NCBI RefSeq assembly: GCF_011299555.1
Contig: NZ_CP049857.1
Location: 2,108,001-2,172,000, forward strand
Length of the DNA stretch: 64,000 bases
Direction of reading: 5' to 3'
Source: Dysgonomonas sp. HDW5A
GTDB taxonomy: Bacteria > Bacteroidota > Bacteroidia > Bacteroidales > Dysgonomonadaceae
A program made the translations under genes and the position numbers. The notes under the pieces were generated by a model. It saw only the letters and a list, made by a program, of their open reading frames with translations, did no database searches and had not been told where the DNA came from. Position 1 is the stretch's first letter. Every line of letters starts with the position of its first letter. Shown here in pieces: positions 44,949-53,622 of this stretch.

Positions 44949-47021
44949 TTATTTGTCTAAGAAGTTTCTTAATTCATCATTACTTAAGTTTTCAACACTG
45001 CCGTCAAATCCTAAACGGAAAGTACATCCCGATTTCCATTCCGAGCAGCCATAGGCTGCTTTTCCTTTCAAAAGATTTCCTTTTTTACAAAGAGGGCATA
45101 ATACTGCTCTGTCAGACTTTTGTGTTGCTTCTTTTTCTTTTTTCTTTTCAGTAGGCTCTTTTTTCTTGCGTGGAGAAGTCTTTTTTGCGGGCTTTGTTTC
45201 CGGTTCTTTTACTTCTTCTATTTCTATAGACTTTCTTGAATAATCGTTACGGACATTCATAACTATTTGAGTCAGCATTTGCTTTAGCTCATCTATGAAT
45301 ATTTTTGTATCGTATTGATTACGCTCTATTTGTCTAAGCTTATTTTCCCAAATTCCGGTAAGTTCTGCCGATTTTAGTAATTCCTCTTGGATGGTTTGTA
45401 TCAATTGTACTCCTGTAATTGTAGCCAGAAGATTCTTCTTTTCTTTACGAATATAATTACGTTTAAACAGGGTTTCTATAATGGCAGCACGCGTAGACGG
45501 GCGCCCTATACCGTTTTCTTTCAGGGCATCTCTGAGTTCATCATTTTCGACAAATTTACCTGCTGTTTCCATCGCCCGAAGTAGAGTCGCTTCGGTATAA
45601 TATTTAGGAGGAGAAGTCCACTTTTCAGTTAAAGAAGGTTCGTGTGATCCACTTTCTCCTTTTTCAAATGTAGGAAGAATATTCTCTTCATCCTTGTCAT
45701 TACTTTCAGAGTCATCGGATGAGGAGTTGTTTGATTGTTTTTCGAACACCACTCTCCATCCCGGATCTAGTATTTGTTTTCCGGTCACCTTAAATTCAAC
45801 CTTAGCTGCTTCTCCTAAAACAGTAGTGGTAGACACTTTACAATTTGGATAAAATACGGCTATAAATCGTCGGGTTACCATATCGTATACCTTACGTTCA
45901 TTTTCGGTAAGGGCATTTGCTCTTACACCTGTCGGAATGATAGCGTGGTGATCGGTCACCTTACTGTTATCAAATACTTTTTTCGATTTCTTGATTTTTG
46001 CTGCAAGTATGGGTGCTACTAAATCTTCATAACCCATCAATCCTTTTAAAGTTGCGGGTACTTTAGGAAATATATCATCACTTAGAAAAGTAGTATCAAC
46101 ACGAGGATAAGTCGTAAGCTTCTTTTCGTATAGCGATTGTATTGTTTTCAATGTATCTTCTGCCGAAAAGGCAAATTTTTTGTTGCATTCTACCTGTAAC
46201 GATGTCAGGTCGAATAATCGTGGGGGGAGCTCTTCTCCCGCTTTTGTTGTAACATCTGTTACTTCAAAATCTGACAATTTGATTACTTCGAGAAATTTCT
46301 CACCTTCTTCCTGAGTTGTAAATCTTCCTTTAGTTGCAGAGAAGGTTGTCGCTCTATAGATGGTCTTTAATTCCCAATAAGGCTCGGGTTTAAAGTTCTC
46401 TATTTCTAATTGTCTGTTTACAATCAATGCCAGAGTAGGGGTCTGTACCCTTCCAATGGATAGGACGGACTTGTTTTGCCCATACTTTATGGTATACAGT
46501 CTGGTTGCATTCATTCCCAGTAACCAATCGCCTATGGCACGTGATAATCCGGCCTCATACAGCTTGTCAAAATCGCTTTGTGCCCGTAGGTTCTGAAAAC
46601 CTTCACGTATGGCGTCTTCGGTAAGTGATGAAATCCAGAGACGTTTAACAGGGCATTTAGCCTGTGCCTTTTGCATTACCCAGCGTTGTATAAGCTCTCC
46701 TTCTTGCCCGGCATCACCACAGTTTATTATCTCTTCAGCATTTGCAAACAGGGTTTCGATAACCGAAAACTGTTTGGTGATTCCCTGATTATCTATTAAC
46801 CTGATCCCAAATCGGGGAGGGATCATCGGTAGTAAATCCAATGACCAACGTTTCCATTGGGGATAATATTCATGGGGTTCTTTGAGGGTACAAAAATGAC
46901 CGAATGTCCAGGTAACTTGGTATCCGTTTCCTTCAAAATATCCGTCTTTTTTGTTTTTTGCTCCTAGAACATTGGCTATCTCTCGGGCTACACTTGGCTT
47001 TTCGGCTATACAAACTTTCAT
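44949..47021 (-). CDS. topB: DNA topoisomerase III
   Basis: A type IA topoisomerase of 690 residues. It unlinks DNA by single-strand passage during replication and recombination. The Toprim domain at the N-terminus has E-K-P-S-V-A-R-E and D-A-G-Q-E-G-E (103-109). The catalytic Tyr305 is in T-Y-P-R-V-D-T. The C-terminal tail is Lys-rich (about 590-635), followed by a zinc ribbon C-P-L-C...C-S-E-W-K-S-G-C. It may instead be a plasmid-type TopB homologue, but no mobile genes are near. Confidence 0.93.
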   Translation of the reverse strand: MKVCIAEKPSVAREIANVLGAKNKKDGYFEGNGYQVTWTFGHFCTLKEPHEYYPQWKRWSLDLLPMIPPRFGIRLIDNQGITKQFSVIETLFANAEEIINCGDAGQEGELIQRWVMQKAQAKCPVKRLWISSLTEDAIREGFQNLRAQSDFDKLYEAGLSRAIGDWLLGMNATRLYTIKYGQNKSVLSIGRVQTPTLALIVNRQLEIENFKPEPYWELKTIYRATTFSATKGRFTTQEEGEKFLEVIKLSDFEVTDVTTKAGEELPPRLFDLTSLQVECNKKFAFSAEDTLKTIQSLYEKKLTTYPRVDTTFLSDDIFPKVPATLKGLMGYEDLVAPILAAKIKKSKKVFDNSKVTDHHAIIPTGVRANALTENERKVYDMVTRRFIAVFYPNCKVSTTTVLGEAAKVEFKVTGKQILDPGWRVVFEKQSNNSSSDDSESNDKDEENILPTFEKGESGSHEPSLTEKWTSPPKYYTEATLLRAMETAGKFVENDELRDALKENGIGRPSTRAAIIETLFKRNYIRKEKKNLLATITGVQLIQTIQEELLKSAELTGIWENKLRQIERNQYDTKIFIDELKQMLTQIVMNVRNDYSRKSIEIEEVKEPETKPAKKTSPRKKKEPTEKKKEKEATQKSDRAVLCPLCKKGNLLKGKAAYGCSEWKSGCTFRLGFDGSVENLSNDELRNFLDK

Positions 47022-47029
47022 ATTAAAGA

Positions 47030-47061
47030 AGCATGTCTGCTATAACTCAAACAGACATGCT
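47030..47061 (-). terminator. Hairpin between panB and topB
   Basis: AGCATGTCTG pairs with CAGACATGCT (10 bp, 12-nt loop). On the minus strand only TTCTTT follows, so it is a weak terminator or an attenuating structure in the topB leader. Confidence 0.45.
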
Positions 47062-47096
47062 GTACATATTTTATTTAGTGAAACTTCTTTGAATTA

Positions 47097-47111
47097 AAGG
47101 TCTGATACTTT
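47097..47111 (+). repeat. Decayed copy of the dispersed palindrome
   Basis: AAAGGTCTGATACTTTAATA keeps the left arm, while the right arm is mutated. It overlaps the panB stop codon. Confidence 0.35.
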
Positions 47112-47928
47112 AATAGCTTTCTTTTTCGTTAGGAAAGTCTGATTCCTTGACGTCCTTTATATATGATTGCACTGCTTCACTCATTATGGTATGAAGGTCT
47201 GCATAACGACGTAAGAATTTAGGTGAGAAGTCTTTATTAATGCCCAGCATATCATGAATCACGAGTACTTGTCCGTCAACACCTCCACCTGCTCCTATAC
47301 CGATCATAGGAATCGTTAATTCTTTGGCAACTTGTTCTGCTAATGTAGCCGGAATTTTCTCCAATACTATACCAAAACATCCAACTTCTTGTAGAAGGCG
47401 TGCATCATCAATGAGTTTTTGAGCTTCCGTTCCTTCTTTAGCCCGTACAGCATAGGTACCATATTTATTTATCGATTGAGGCATTAATCCCAAATGTCCC
47501 ATAACCGGAATACCTGCATCGATAATCTTTTTAATATCTGCAATAATTTCTTTACCTCCTTCAATCTTTAAAGCATCGGCACCTGTCTCCTTCATTATTC
47601 TGATTGCAGCTTCAAGAGAAAGCGTGGGGTTACCCGAGCAGGTTCCGAATGGCATATCTACAATAACTAAAGCTCGTTTTACTCCATTTACAACCGATCT
47701 GCCATGATAAATCATCTGATCAAGCGTCATAGGTAGGGTGGTCGTGTTTCCTGCCATAACATTGGAGGCCGAATCGCCTATCAGAATTACATCCATGCCT
47801 GCCTGATCTACGATCGAAGCCATAGAAAAATCATACGCTGTAAGCATTGAGATCTTTTCGCCTCGTTGCTTCATTTCCAGTAAACGATGAGTCGTTACTT
47901 TGCGGTTGTCTTCTGTATAAGTTGACAT
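47110..47928 (-). CDS. panB: 3-methyl-2-oxobutanoate hydroxymethyltransferase
   Basis: First step of pantothenate synthesis: ketopantoate from 2-oxoisovalerate and methylene-tetrahydrofolate. It has 272 residues, standard. Motifs are [10 protein letters not shown] near 28, the metal ligands in I-L-I-G-D-S and [20 protein letters not shown] and I-G-I-G-A-G near 211. It is transcribed from its own -7 box with a palindrome copy in the leader. Confidence 0.95.
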   Translation of the reverse strand: MSTYTEDNRKVTTHRLLEMKQRGEKISMLTAYDFSMASIVDQAGMDVILIGDSASNVMAGNTTTLPMTLDQMIYHGRSVVNGVKRALVIVDMPFGTCSGNPTLSLEAAIRIMKETGADALKIEGGKEIIADIKKIIDAGIPVMGHLGLMPQSINKYGTYAVRAKEGTEAQKLIDDARLLQEVGCFGIVLEKIPATLAEQVAKELTIPMIGIGAGGGVDGQVLVIHDMLGINKDFSPKFLRRYADLHTIMSEAVQSYIKDVKESDFPNEKESY

Positions 47929-48012
47929 AATCTTTAAATAAAAGTTAGAATTTAATGCACATCTTAAAATTATACCTAAAAAGTAGGTCTTATATTCAAG
48001 ATGGATAACAAA

Positions 48013-48027
48013 AAGGTCTAAGACCTT
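48013..48027. repeat. Dispersed palindrome (copy 7, in the panB leader)
   Basis: AAGGTCTAAGACCTT, perfect arms around one A, with left flank AACAAA. It is 85 nt before the panB start, downstream of the panB -7 box. Confidence 0.8.
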
Positions 48028-48047
48028 TATTGGTATTTTTAGCTATG

Positions 48048-48055
48048 CAAATGTA
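48048..48055 (-). promoter_or_regulatory. -7 box of panB
   Basis: TACATTTG on the minus strand, exact consensus. It would give a leader of about 110 nt holding the palindrome. Confidence 0.45.
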
Positions 48056-48091
48056 TAAAAAGCAAATGGTAATAAATATTATAAACAGAAA

Positions 48092-48119
48092 AAGCTGCAC
48101 TATTTAAACAGTGCAGCTT
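48092..48119 (-). terminator. Leftward terminator upstream of panB
   Basis: AAGCTGCACT and AGTGCAGCTT form a 10-bp stem with an 8-nt loop. TTTTTCTG follows on the minus strand. No leftward gene ends here, so it either insulates panB or ends an unseen transcript. Confidence 0.65.
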
Positions 48120-48184
48120 ATCTCAATAAGTTCTCTCATTCTCGCTTGAAGTGAGTTAAAGTATAATTATCAGGGGGCTGTAAA

Positions 48185-48215
48185 TCTCTAATTTATGTAG
48201 ATTAGAGAATCTACA
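48185..48215 (+). promoter_or_regulatory. Overlapping alternative hairpins in the lipoprotein leader
   Basis: Hairpin A: TCTCTAAT with ATTAGAGA. Hairpin B: TGTAGATT with AATCTACA. They share bases 196-203, so only one can form at a time. They lie 57-87 nt upstream of the next ATG. Confidence 0.4.
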
Positions 48216-48271
48216 TTTTAATATAAATCAGATGTAGATATAATTTTTTAGATTAAAAACACAAAACAATT

Positions 48272-49117
48272 ATGAAAAAAGCGTTATTATTTATTACATC
48301 ATTTTTCTTGTTAACTTTATTTTCATGTAATAATGAGGATAATGAAGATATTACTAAGCAAGCTGTATCTGAACAAACTATTCCAGAGAGTCTCATCGAG
48401 TTTGTATTTGAAGGGAAAAAGTATTCTACGGCTTATACTAAGGTTGGAGATAGTTTAATATTCGAGAATAAAGAAGCGTCTGATATATTAAATGCTGCTA
48501 AATATTCGAATAACTATTCAATTACATTCAATGAAGATAGGGTAGTTATTGATAAAAAAGCATTCTCTTTATCAGAAGAGTCTTCTCATATGGAGCTAAG
48601 AGGGTCTGCTGCTGGTGGTGGAAGAGGGGGCAATTCGGGGAGTGGTATTGTAGAGTTTAAACCTATGATTGGTGCGGTTGTCTTATTTGATTCTTACGGT
48701 AATAATAAGATATTTTCGGCTAATGGAGATGAAGGTATCCAAGAGCGTTCGGTTATGCAATATGGTTGGGGTGATAAAAGGGTACTTTCATTTAGAATTC
48801 TCAATATGACAGATGAGACATGGATATTTGCCTACTATTCAGAGATCATGTATATAAGTGGTACGGTAAAAGTTGAAATTCCACCAAGTTCTATTAGTGA
48901 TATTGCGAGAAATAGCATTCAAGGATCGAATGGTGGATCTCAAGAAGCTCTATTAGCATATCTTACAACAGAGTGGAATCGTCTTACTCATTCACCTTTT
49001 GAATCATTTAGATATCTACCCAAAAGTAAATGGACAGAGATTCAATGGACAGAGAATGAGCAAGGCAGGACAACTGGAGATAGAGGAGGTTCTAATGGAC
49101 TGCCTAGCAGAAGATAA
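48272..49117 (+). CDS. Lipoprotein of unknown function
   Basis: The product has 281 residues. The lipoprotein signal M-K-K-A-L-L-F-I-T-S-F-F-L-L-T-L-F-S-C has the anchor Cys19, followed by acidic N-N-E-D-N-E-D, a type that often directs surface export in Bacteroidota. A Gly/Arg-rich linker near 110-122 (A-A-G-G-G-R-G-G-N-S-G-S-G) joins two halves. The C-terminus is again polar, with Arg/Gly/Ser. No family is recognised. It is flanked by strong hairpins on both sides and is a single-gene unit. Confidence 0.75.
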   Translation: MKKALLFITSFFLLTLFSCNNEDNEDITKQAVSEQTIPESLIEFVFEGKKYSTAYTKVGDSLIFENKEASDILNAAKYSNNYSITFNEDRVVIDKKAFSLSEESSHMELRGSAAGGGRGGNSGSGIVEFKPMIGAVVLFDSYGNNKIFSANGDEGIQERSVMQYGWGDKRVLSFRILNMTDETWIFAYYSEIMYISGTVKVEIPPSSISDIARNSIQGSNGGSQEALLAYLTTEWNRLTHSPFESFRYLPKSKWTEIQWTENEQGRTTGDRGGSNGLPSRR

Positions 49118-49141
49118 TTCTATAATGGCGAAAAAACATGT

Positions 49142-49192
49142 ATATACACAGAAAAGCTGTACTCATAACGAGTACAGCTTTTCTGTGTATAT
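49142..49192. terminator. Bidirectional terminator with a 23-bp perfect stem
   Basis: The arms (inner half AAAAGCTGTACTC) pair without mismatch over 23 bp around loop ATAAC, between convergent genes. A T-run follows on the plus strand. Confidence 0.88.
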
Positions 49193-49212
49193 CTTTTTAT
49201 ATCTTTTATTTT

Positions 49213-50760
49213 TTAGAATCTATATCCTATGGTTAGTAGACCGCTGAACATATTATTTTTAAGTTCTGTTTTATCAGATCCTCCATGTGTGTATAGATCA
49301 TCGGTGCGATTTTGCATTACAAATGCCACATCCGTATAAAATTGAGGTGTAAATCTATATCCAAGACCGTAAGTGAAATAATTAGCATTTCCTACAAGAG
49401 AATAATTAGTAATAGTTCCTGCAGTAGCAGCTGTGTGTGTGCCATTTGCACTTCCGTTTCTGAGTATATCCTTCACCGGACTTTGTTGCCACATATAGCC
49501 TACACGTCCCGAAAATTGTGGAGTGATACGAAACTCGCCTCCTACCCTTAGGGTAGATGAACTTCTAAAATCTTCTTTGATATCTTGGTTTGCTGATAAT
49601 CCGAAACCGTTTCTATCTTGCAGGTTCATACTGGCGTAATTCGTAAGTTCATAGTCTGCACTTATTATAGCTCTTTGAGCAATAATTCCCGCTAAACTGA
49701 ATACCCATTTATCGGGTGTGCGGAATTTATAGTCACTGAAAACAACTCCTTCTTCCGCTCTGGAGGAAACAGTAGTACTGCCGTTATCCATGAGTACAGT
49801 ATAAGAATCAGTCATATTATACCATGTTGGAGAATGATAGGCAACTCCAATTCTTAATTCTTGAATAGGTTTAAAAATAAGTCCAGCTTTTACTTGCCAA
49901 CCTGAACCATCTGTTCTCAGCTGATTGTCAAAATCATAAAAATGAGCGGGATTTGTATTCTGCCCTTCATATAAATCTTCACTATAAAGGGTTGTTACAT
50001 TATAACTAATATCTGTAACAGATACCGAAAGACCGGCACTAAGCATATCAGCAAAAGTAGTACCCATGTTGAAGTCGTAAGAATCTATAGATCCTCTTTC
50101 AAAAACATGTAGAAAATTATCTACAGTAGGGTCATTCATTGTTTTAATAACAGATTCGTATCGATCTCCATTACCTCCTGGTACTGTGGGAGAAATCATA
50201 CCTGTATTATAGGCTAAGGCTCCCAACCAATAATCAGAAGATCGATCAAAAAAAGGATCCTGACTTAACTCTAGATCTCTAGATGGAATTCCTTCTACTC
50301 GATTTGCTATATATTGTGTTTGTGATTGATTTAGAAAATTACCATGCATCGTGTATCTTCGATCAAAAGATTGCAAGCGATTATAAGAAAAACCAAAATT
50401 AATTAATGGAGCAACATCACTATGTAATGGCACTGTTCCTACAAATGCTAAATTATCAAAACTAAACTTGAATTTGCTGTCATCTGTTCTGCTTCCGTAC
50501 AAATCGGTTTTAGTCCTTGTATTTGTGAAATTCAGCGTTGTTACTACCTCAGATGTCGTGTACACACCAATTCCGGCAGGATTTATGGCAATCCCCGAAA
50601 TGTCGCCTCCCAAAGCACCAAAGGCACCCCCCATTGCAACAGAGCGGGCTGTTCCTTTCAATCCATTATAAGACAGGTTGAAAGCATCCATCTCTCCTTG
50701 TGCTAATGCCGATCCTGTGAAAGAAGCGGAAAGTAAAGCAAGAATAAAAATACGTTTCAT
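49213..50760 (-). CDS. FadL/OmpP1-family outer membrane porin
   Basis: The product has 515 residues. The signal peptide ends G-S-A-L-A before Q-G-E. The N-terminal R-S-V-A-M-G-G-A-F-G-A-L-G-G-D-I-S-G-I-A, then N-P-A-G-I-G, is the hatch segment typical of the FadL/Toluene_X family. The remainder is amphipathic strands, ending in aromatic G-Y-R-F as outer-membrane barrels do. It probably moves hydrophobic compounds. A PorV-like role in type IX secretion is possible but not supported by specific motifs. Confidence 0.8.
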   Translation of the reverse strand: MKRIFILALLSASFTGSALAQGEMDAFNLSYNGLKGTARSVAMGGAFGALGGDISGIAINPAGIGVYTTSEVVTTLNFTNTRTKTDLYGSRTDDSKFKFSFDNLAFVGTVPLHSDVAPLINFGFSYNRLQSFDRRYTMHGNFLNQSQTQYIANRVEGIPSRDLELSQDPFFDRSSDYWLGALAYNTGMISPTVPGGNGDRYESVIKTMNDPTVDNFLHVFERGSIDSYDFNMGTTFADMLSAGLSVSVTDISYNVTTLYSEDLYEGQNTNPAHFYDFDNQLRTDGSGWQVKAGLIFKPIQELRIGVAYHSPTWYNMTDSYTVLMDNGSTTVSSRAEEGVVFSDYKFRTPDKWVFSLAGIIAQRAIISADYELTNYASMNLQDRNGFGLSANQDIKEDFRSSSTLRVGGEFRITPQFSGRVGYMWQQSPVKDILRNGSANGTHTAATAGTITNYSLVGNANYFTYGLGYRFTPQFYTDVAFVMQNRTDDLYTHGGSDKTELKNNMFSGLLTIGYRF

Positions 50761-50779
50761 AGTTATTGTTTTTTTCTTA

Positions 50780-50820
50780 AAAAAAGCTATTTTAGTTTAA
50801 ACAGCTAAAATAGCTTTTTT
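50780..50820. terminator. Terminator of the Gly/Trp/Met-rich protein gene
   Basis: AAAAAAGCTATTTTAG and its full complement (16 bp) flank a 9-nt loop, 35 nt after the leftward stop codon. Confidence 0.88.
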
Positions 50821-50854
50821 GTTTTTATTCAATTTCTTTTTCTTCCAATTAATG

Positions 50855-52252
50855 TTACCTGCGTCCTCCACTGCTGCGGCTCGAACCTCCACCACCACTG
50901 GATGAGCGTCCGCCGCTGCTAGCTCCGCCGGATGAACGTCCGCTACTGCTGCTAGGTGATGATCTTTGTACAGAAGAGCCTGACGATCTGCTATTGGATG
51001 AACTTCCTGTGTTGAAGTTTCTGTTGTTATTTGTTGCAGGTCTTGCACTTGTTCCACTATTTGTTCTTGAAGAACCCTGGTTGGTTACTGCTCCACCTCT
51101 GTTATTTGTTGTTGTACCTCTATTGGTTGTACTACCTGCTCTATTAGTCGTAGAACCTGTTGTATTTCGGGTTGGAGAATTAGTAACTATTCGACCAGTA
51201 CCTGCATCGTAAGTAGCATTTCGGTTGACCGAAGTTCTGCTGCCTGTTGCACTTGTACCTCTGTTGTTTGTTGTTGTAGGTCTTGTACTTACTCCTGATT
51301 CTCTTGTTGAATTACGTCCTGAATTTTCTCTGGTTGTACTACTGCGAGTACCTTCATATCTTCCTGTTCCACGTCCTGCAGCATCTCTGCCTGTAGTGGT
51401 ACGTCCTGATTCTCTTGTTGAAGTACGTCCGGACTCTCTGGTTGCACCAGAGCCACGTCCATTCGTATCTCTTGCTGAGGAACCTCTATCACGGTTTGTA
51501 CTGGAGTTTCTTCCTGAAGAATTACGTGAGGAGTTGCGTGAAGAGTCTCTGGAAGTTGTTCTGCCGGGTCTGTTGTAGTTAGCTCTTGGACGGTTCCAAC
51601 CGCCACCCCAGCCACCGCCCCAACCGGGACCCCAGGCTCCGCCCCAGCCCCAACCGGGACCCATGCCCCAGCCGCCGCCCCAGCCCCAGCCCATGTTCCA
51701 GCCGCCACCCCAGCCCCAGCCCATGTTCCAGCCCCAACCGGGACCCATACCCATGCCCCAGCCCCAACCGGGACCCCACATGCCCCAGGGACGCATGCCC
51801 CAGCCCATGCCCATGCCCATGTTCCAACCCCAGTTGTTCCAAGGGTCGTTCCAAGGGTCATTTCTCCATGCCATGGTAGTGGTTAGACTGTTTGCATAAT
51901 AGTCATCTAAAGAACCATTCAAGACAAAGACATTAATGTTGTCATCGCTCGAAATTCTTACACTATTAGGTGCTTCGTATCTTAGGTCAAATTCATTTAT
52001 GAAATCACTTTGTGAATTAATGCTTACATTAGTGCCTTCATCGACACCTACCGAAACATCTCCTCTTGTAGAGATATTTACATTATTATTGGCATTTTCT
52101 ATATAAACATTGGTTGCGGGAGTTGTATTCCTTTGTGAATTTCGATTTTGTCTTCTGTTAGGAGATGAACCATAGATGTCATCACCCCAATTTTGAGAGA
52201 AACTCGCTAATGGCAACAACGCTGCTAATAATAACAATTTACTCCTTTTCAT
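50855..52252 (-). CDS. Secreted Gly/Trp/Met-rich low-complexity protein
   Basis: The product has 465 residues. The signal peptide at 1-19 ends A-S-F-S before Q-N-W. Residues about 45-125 are a short ordered beta region (V-Y-I-E-N-A-N-N-N-V-N-I-S-T-R-G-D-V-S-V). Residues about 128-225 are almost entirely Gly, Trp, Met, Pro and Asn in G-W-G-W / M-G-M-G / G-P-G-W repeats. From 225 to the end the sequence is Arg/Ser/Thr/Asn/Gly-rich and positively charged. The middle is strongly GC-biased because of GGN and TGG codons. AGAGAGGAG lies before the start. It is probably a cell-envelope or matrix protein; the function is unknown. Confidence 0.75.
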   Translation of the reverse strand: MKRSKLLLLAALLPLASFSQNWGDDIYGSSPNRRQNRNSQRNTTPATNVYIENANNNVNISTRGDVSVGVDEGTNVSINSQSDFINEFDLRYEAPNSVRISSDDNINVFVLNGSLDDYYANSLTTTMAWRNDPWNDPWNNWGWNMGMGMGWGMRPWGMWGPGWGWGMGMGPGWGWNMGWGWGGGWNMGWGWGGGWGMGPGWGWGGAWGPGWGGGWGGGWNRPRANYNRPGRTTSRDSSRNSSRNSSGRNSSTNRDRGSSARDTNGRGSGATRESGRTSTRESGRTTTGRDAAGRGTGRYEGTRSSTTRENSGRNSTRESGVSTRPTTTNNRGTSATGSRTSVNRNATYDAGTGRIVTNSPTRNTTGSTTNRAGSTTNRGTTTNNRGGAVTNQGSSRTNSGTSARPATNNNRNFNTGSSSNSRSSGSSVQRSSPSSSSGRSSGGASSGGRSSSGGGGSSRSSGGRR

Positions 52253-52683
52253 TATTTTATCTCCTCTCTAGTTATATGTAAATTCGATTTCAAATTTTTA
52301 CTTATTTACTCCTTAGACTTGCTAAAGTACTAAATGGTTTAATAGACACATCAAAGAAAGTCTATTTTTTTATAACAAAGATGCAAAAATACCAGCTCTG
52401 TTGCTCGCAATATCCTTAACAAATCTAAAAAACAGAATAGCTCAGACCTGTATAAACAGAACTCGATGAAAGCTAAACGTTTGAACTTTAGTCTTTGTTT
52501 TTGAAAAACCAGATTCTTTTGTAAAGAAACAAAAAAATACAAAAAATAATTGACATAACTATCATTAAATGTTTCGAAAAGAGAGAAACGTAGAAACTTA
52601 TTGGCGTAAAAACTATATTTTTGCCAATTATTAAAGCTGATGCTAAATGATGAAGACTATAAATGGACGGAAATCGAATTAAC
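52253..52683. other. Intergenic region between the Gly/Trp/Met-rich protein gene and prmA
   Basis: AT-rich, with no credible gene. A minus-strand TATTTTTG (52384-52391) matches the -7 consensus and could start the leftward gene with a leader of about 130 nt. A half-site AGACCT of the dispersed palindrome near 52444 is too decayed to call. Confidence 0.45.
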
Positions 52684-52691
52684 TATCTTTG
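52684..52691 (+). promoter_or_regulatory. -7 box of prmA
   Basis: TATCTTTG, exact consensus, 50 nt before the ATG. Confidence 0.5.
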
Positions 52692-52741
52692 TCTTCTTCT
52701 TTAAATTGGATGTTTATAATACATAAAAAATATATATCAAA

Positions 52742-53593
52742 ATGAATTATATCGAAGCAGTATTTGTTTGTATTCCTCACGATGAGATTGTAACAGAGGT
52801 ATTATCTGCAGAGTTGGGTGAAGTGGGTTTCGAAAGTTTTGTGGATACTGCAACCGGATTGACTGCCTATATTCAAGAAAGCCTTTATGACGAGGAAACG
52901 GTAGAGGGAGTTCTTAATAATTTTCCTTTGGAGGCTAAGATAACTTATACAACGAGCCTTATTGAAGGTAAAGATTGGAATGAGGAGTGGGAAAAGAATT
53001 ACTTTAAACCTCTTATTATTGATGATAAATGTATCATTCAAAGTACCTTCCATAAAGAACCGGCTACTTATGAATATAATATATATATAGACCCTAAAAT
53101 GGCCTTTGGTACAGGACATCATCAGACAACAGAACTAATGATCCGTGAAATACTGAATATGGATTTTGCCGGCAAGTCGGTTTTAGATATGGGATGTGGA
53201 ACTGCTATTTTAGCTATTCTTGCATCTATGAGAGGTGCTGATCCTATCTTGGCTATAGATATTGACGAATGGGCATACGATAATGCTAAGGAAAATCTGG
53301 ACTTAAATAAAGTCTCTAATGTAGATGTTCAAATTGGTGGAGCCGAACTTTTGACCTCAGATAAAACATTTGATGTTGTATTGGCAAATATCAATCGAAA
53401 TATTTTACTCAATGATATTCATGTGTATGCATCAGTGCTTAATGCTGATGGGGTATTGTTTATGAGTGGTTTTTATACGGAGGATATACCTGCTCTAAAA
53501 GAGGAGTGTAACAAGCATAGTTTGACATTTGTCCATTCGCATAATAAGGACAACTGGGCTAATGTGAAGTTTATAAAAAAAGGACTAGTTTAA
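52742..53593 (+). CDS. prmA: Ribosomal protein L11 methyltransferase
   Basis: SAM-dependent enzyme that trimethylates L11. It has 283 residues. The N-terminal substrate-binding domain (about 1-65) is followed by a linker with the typical D-P-K-M-A-F-G-T-G-H-H-Q-T-T segment. The Rossmann fold has V-L-D-M-G-C-G-T-A-I-L near 143 and D-I-D near 170. The post-fold N-I-N-R-N-I-L motif is the N-[IV]-x-x-x-x-L type for amide/amine substrates. Its last five codons and stop are part of the terminator hairpin. Confidence 0.94.
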   Translation: MNYIEAVFVCIPHDEIVTEVLSAELGEVGFESFVDTATGLTAYIQESLYDEETVEGVLNNFPLEAKITYTTSLIEGKDWNEEWEKNYFKPLIIDDKCIIQSTFHKEPATYEYNIYIDPKMAFGTGHHQTTELMIREILNMDFAGKSVLDMGCGTAILAILASMRGADPILAIDIDEWAYDNAKENLDLNKVSNVDVQIGGAELLTSDKTFDVVLANINRNILLNDIHVYASVLNADGVLFMSGFYTEDIPALKEECNKHSLTFVHSHNKDNWANVKFIKKGLV

Positions 53594-53607
53594 ACTAGTC
53601 CTTTTTT
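53576..53607. terminator. Terminator overlapping the prmA stop codon
   Basis: A 32-nt perfect palindrome with arm AAAAAAGGACTAGTTT. The stop codon straddles its centre. Confidence 0.88.
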
Positions 53608-53622
53608 ATTTTATACTAAATC

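Noticed and set aside
44870-45154. A 94-residue rightward frame across the Nudix/topB junction
   Set aside because: It is antisense to two well-supported genes and has no independent support.
51289-51899. Several long frames on both strands across the Gly/Trp/Met repeat tract
   Set aside because: They are out-of-frame readings of the repetitive codons of the secreted protein gene, with Pro/Gln or Ala/Gly monotony.
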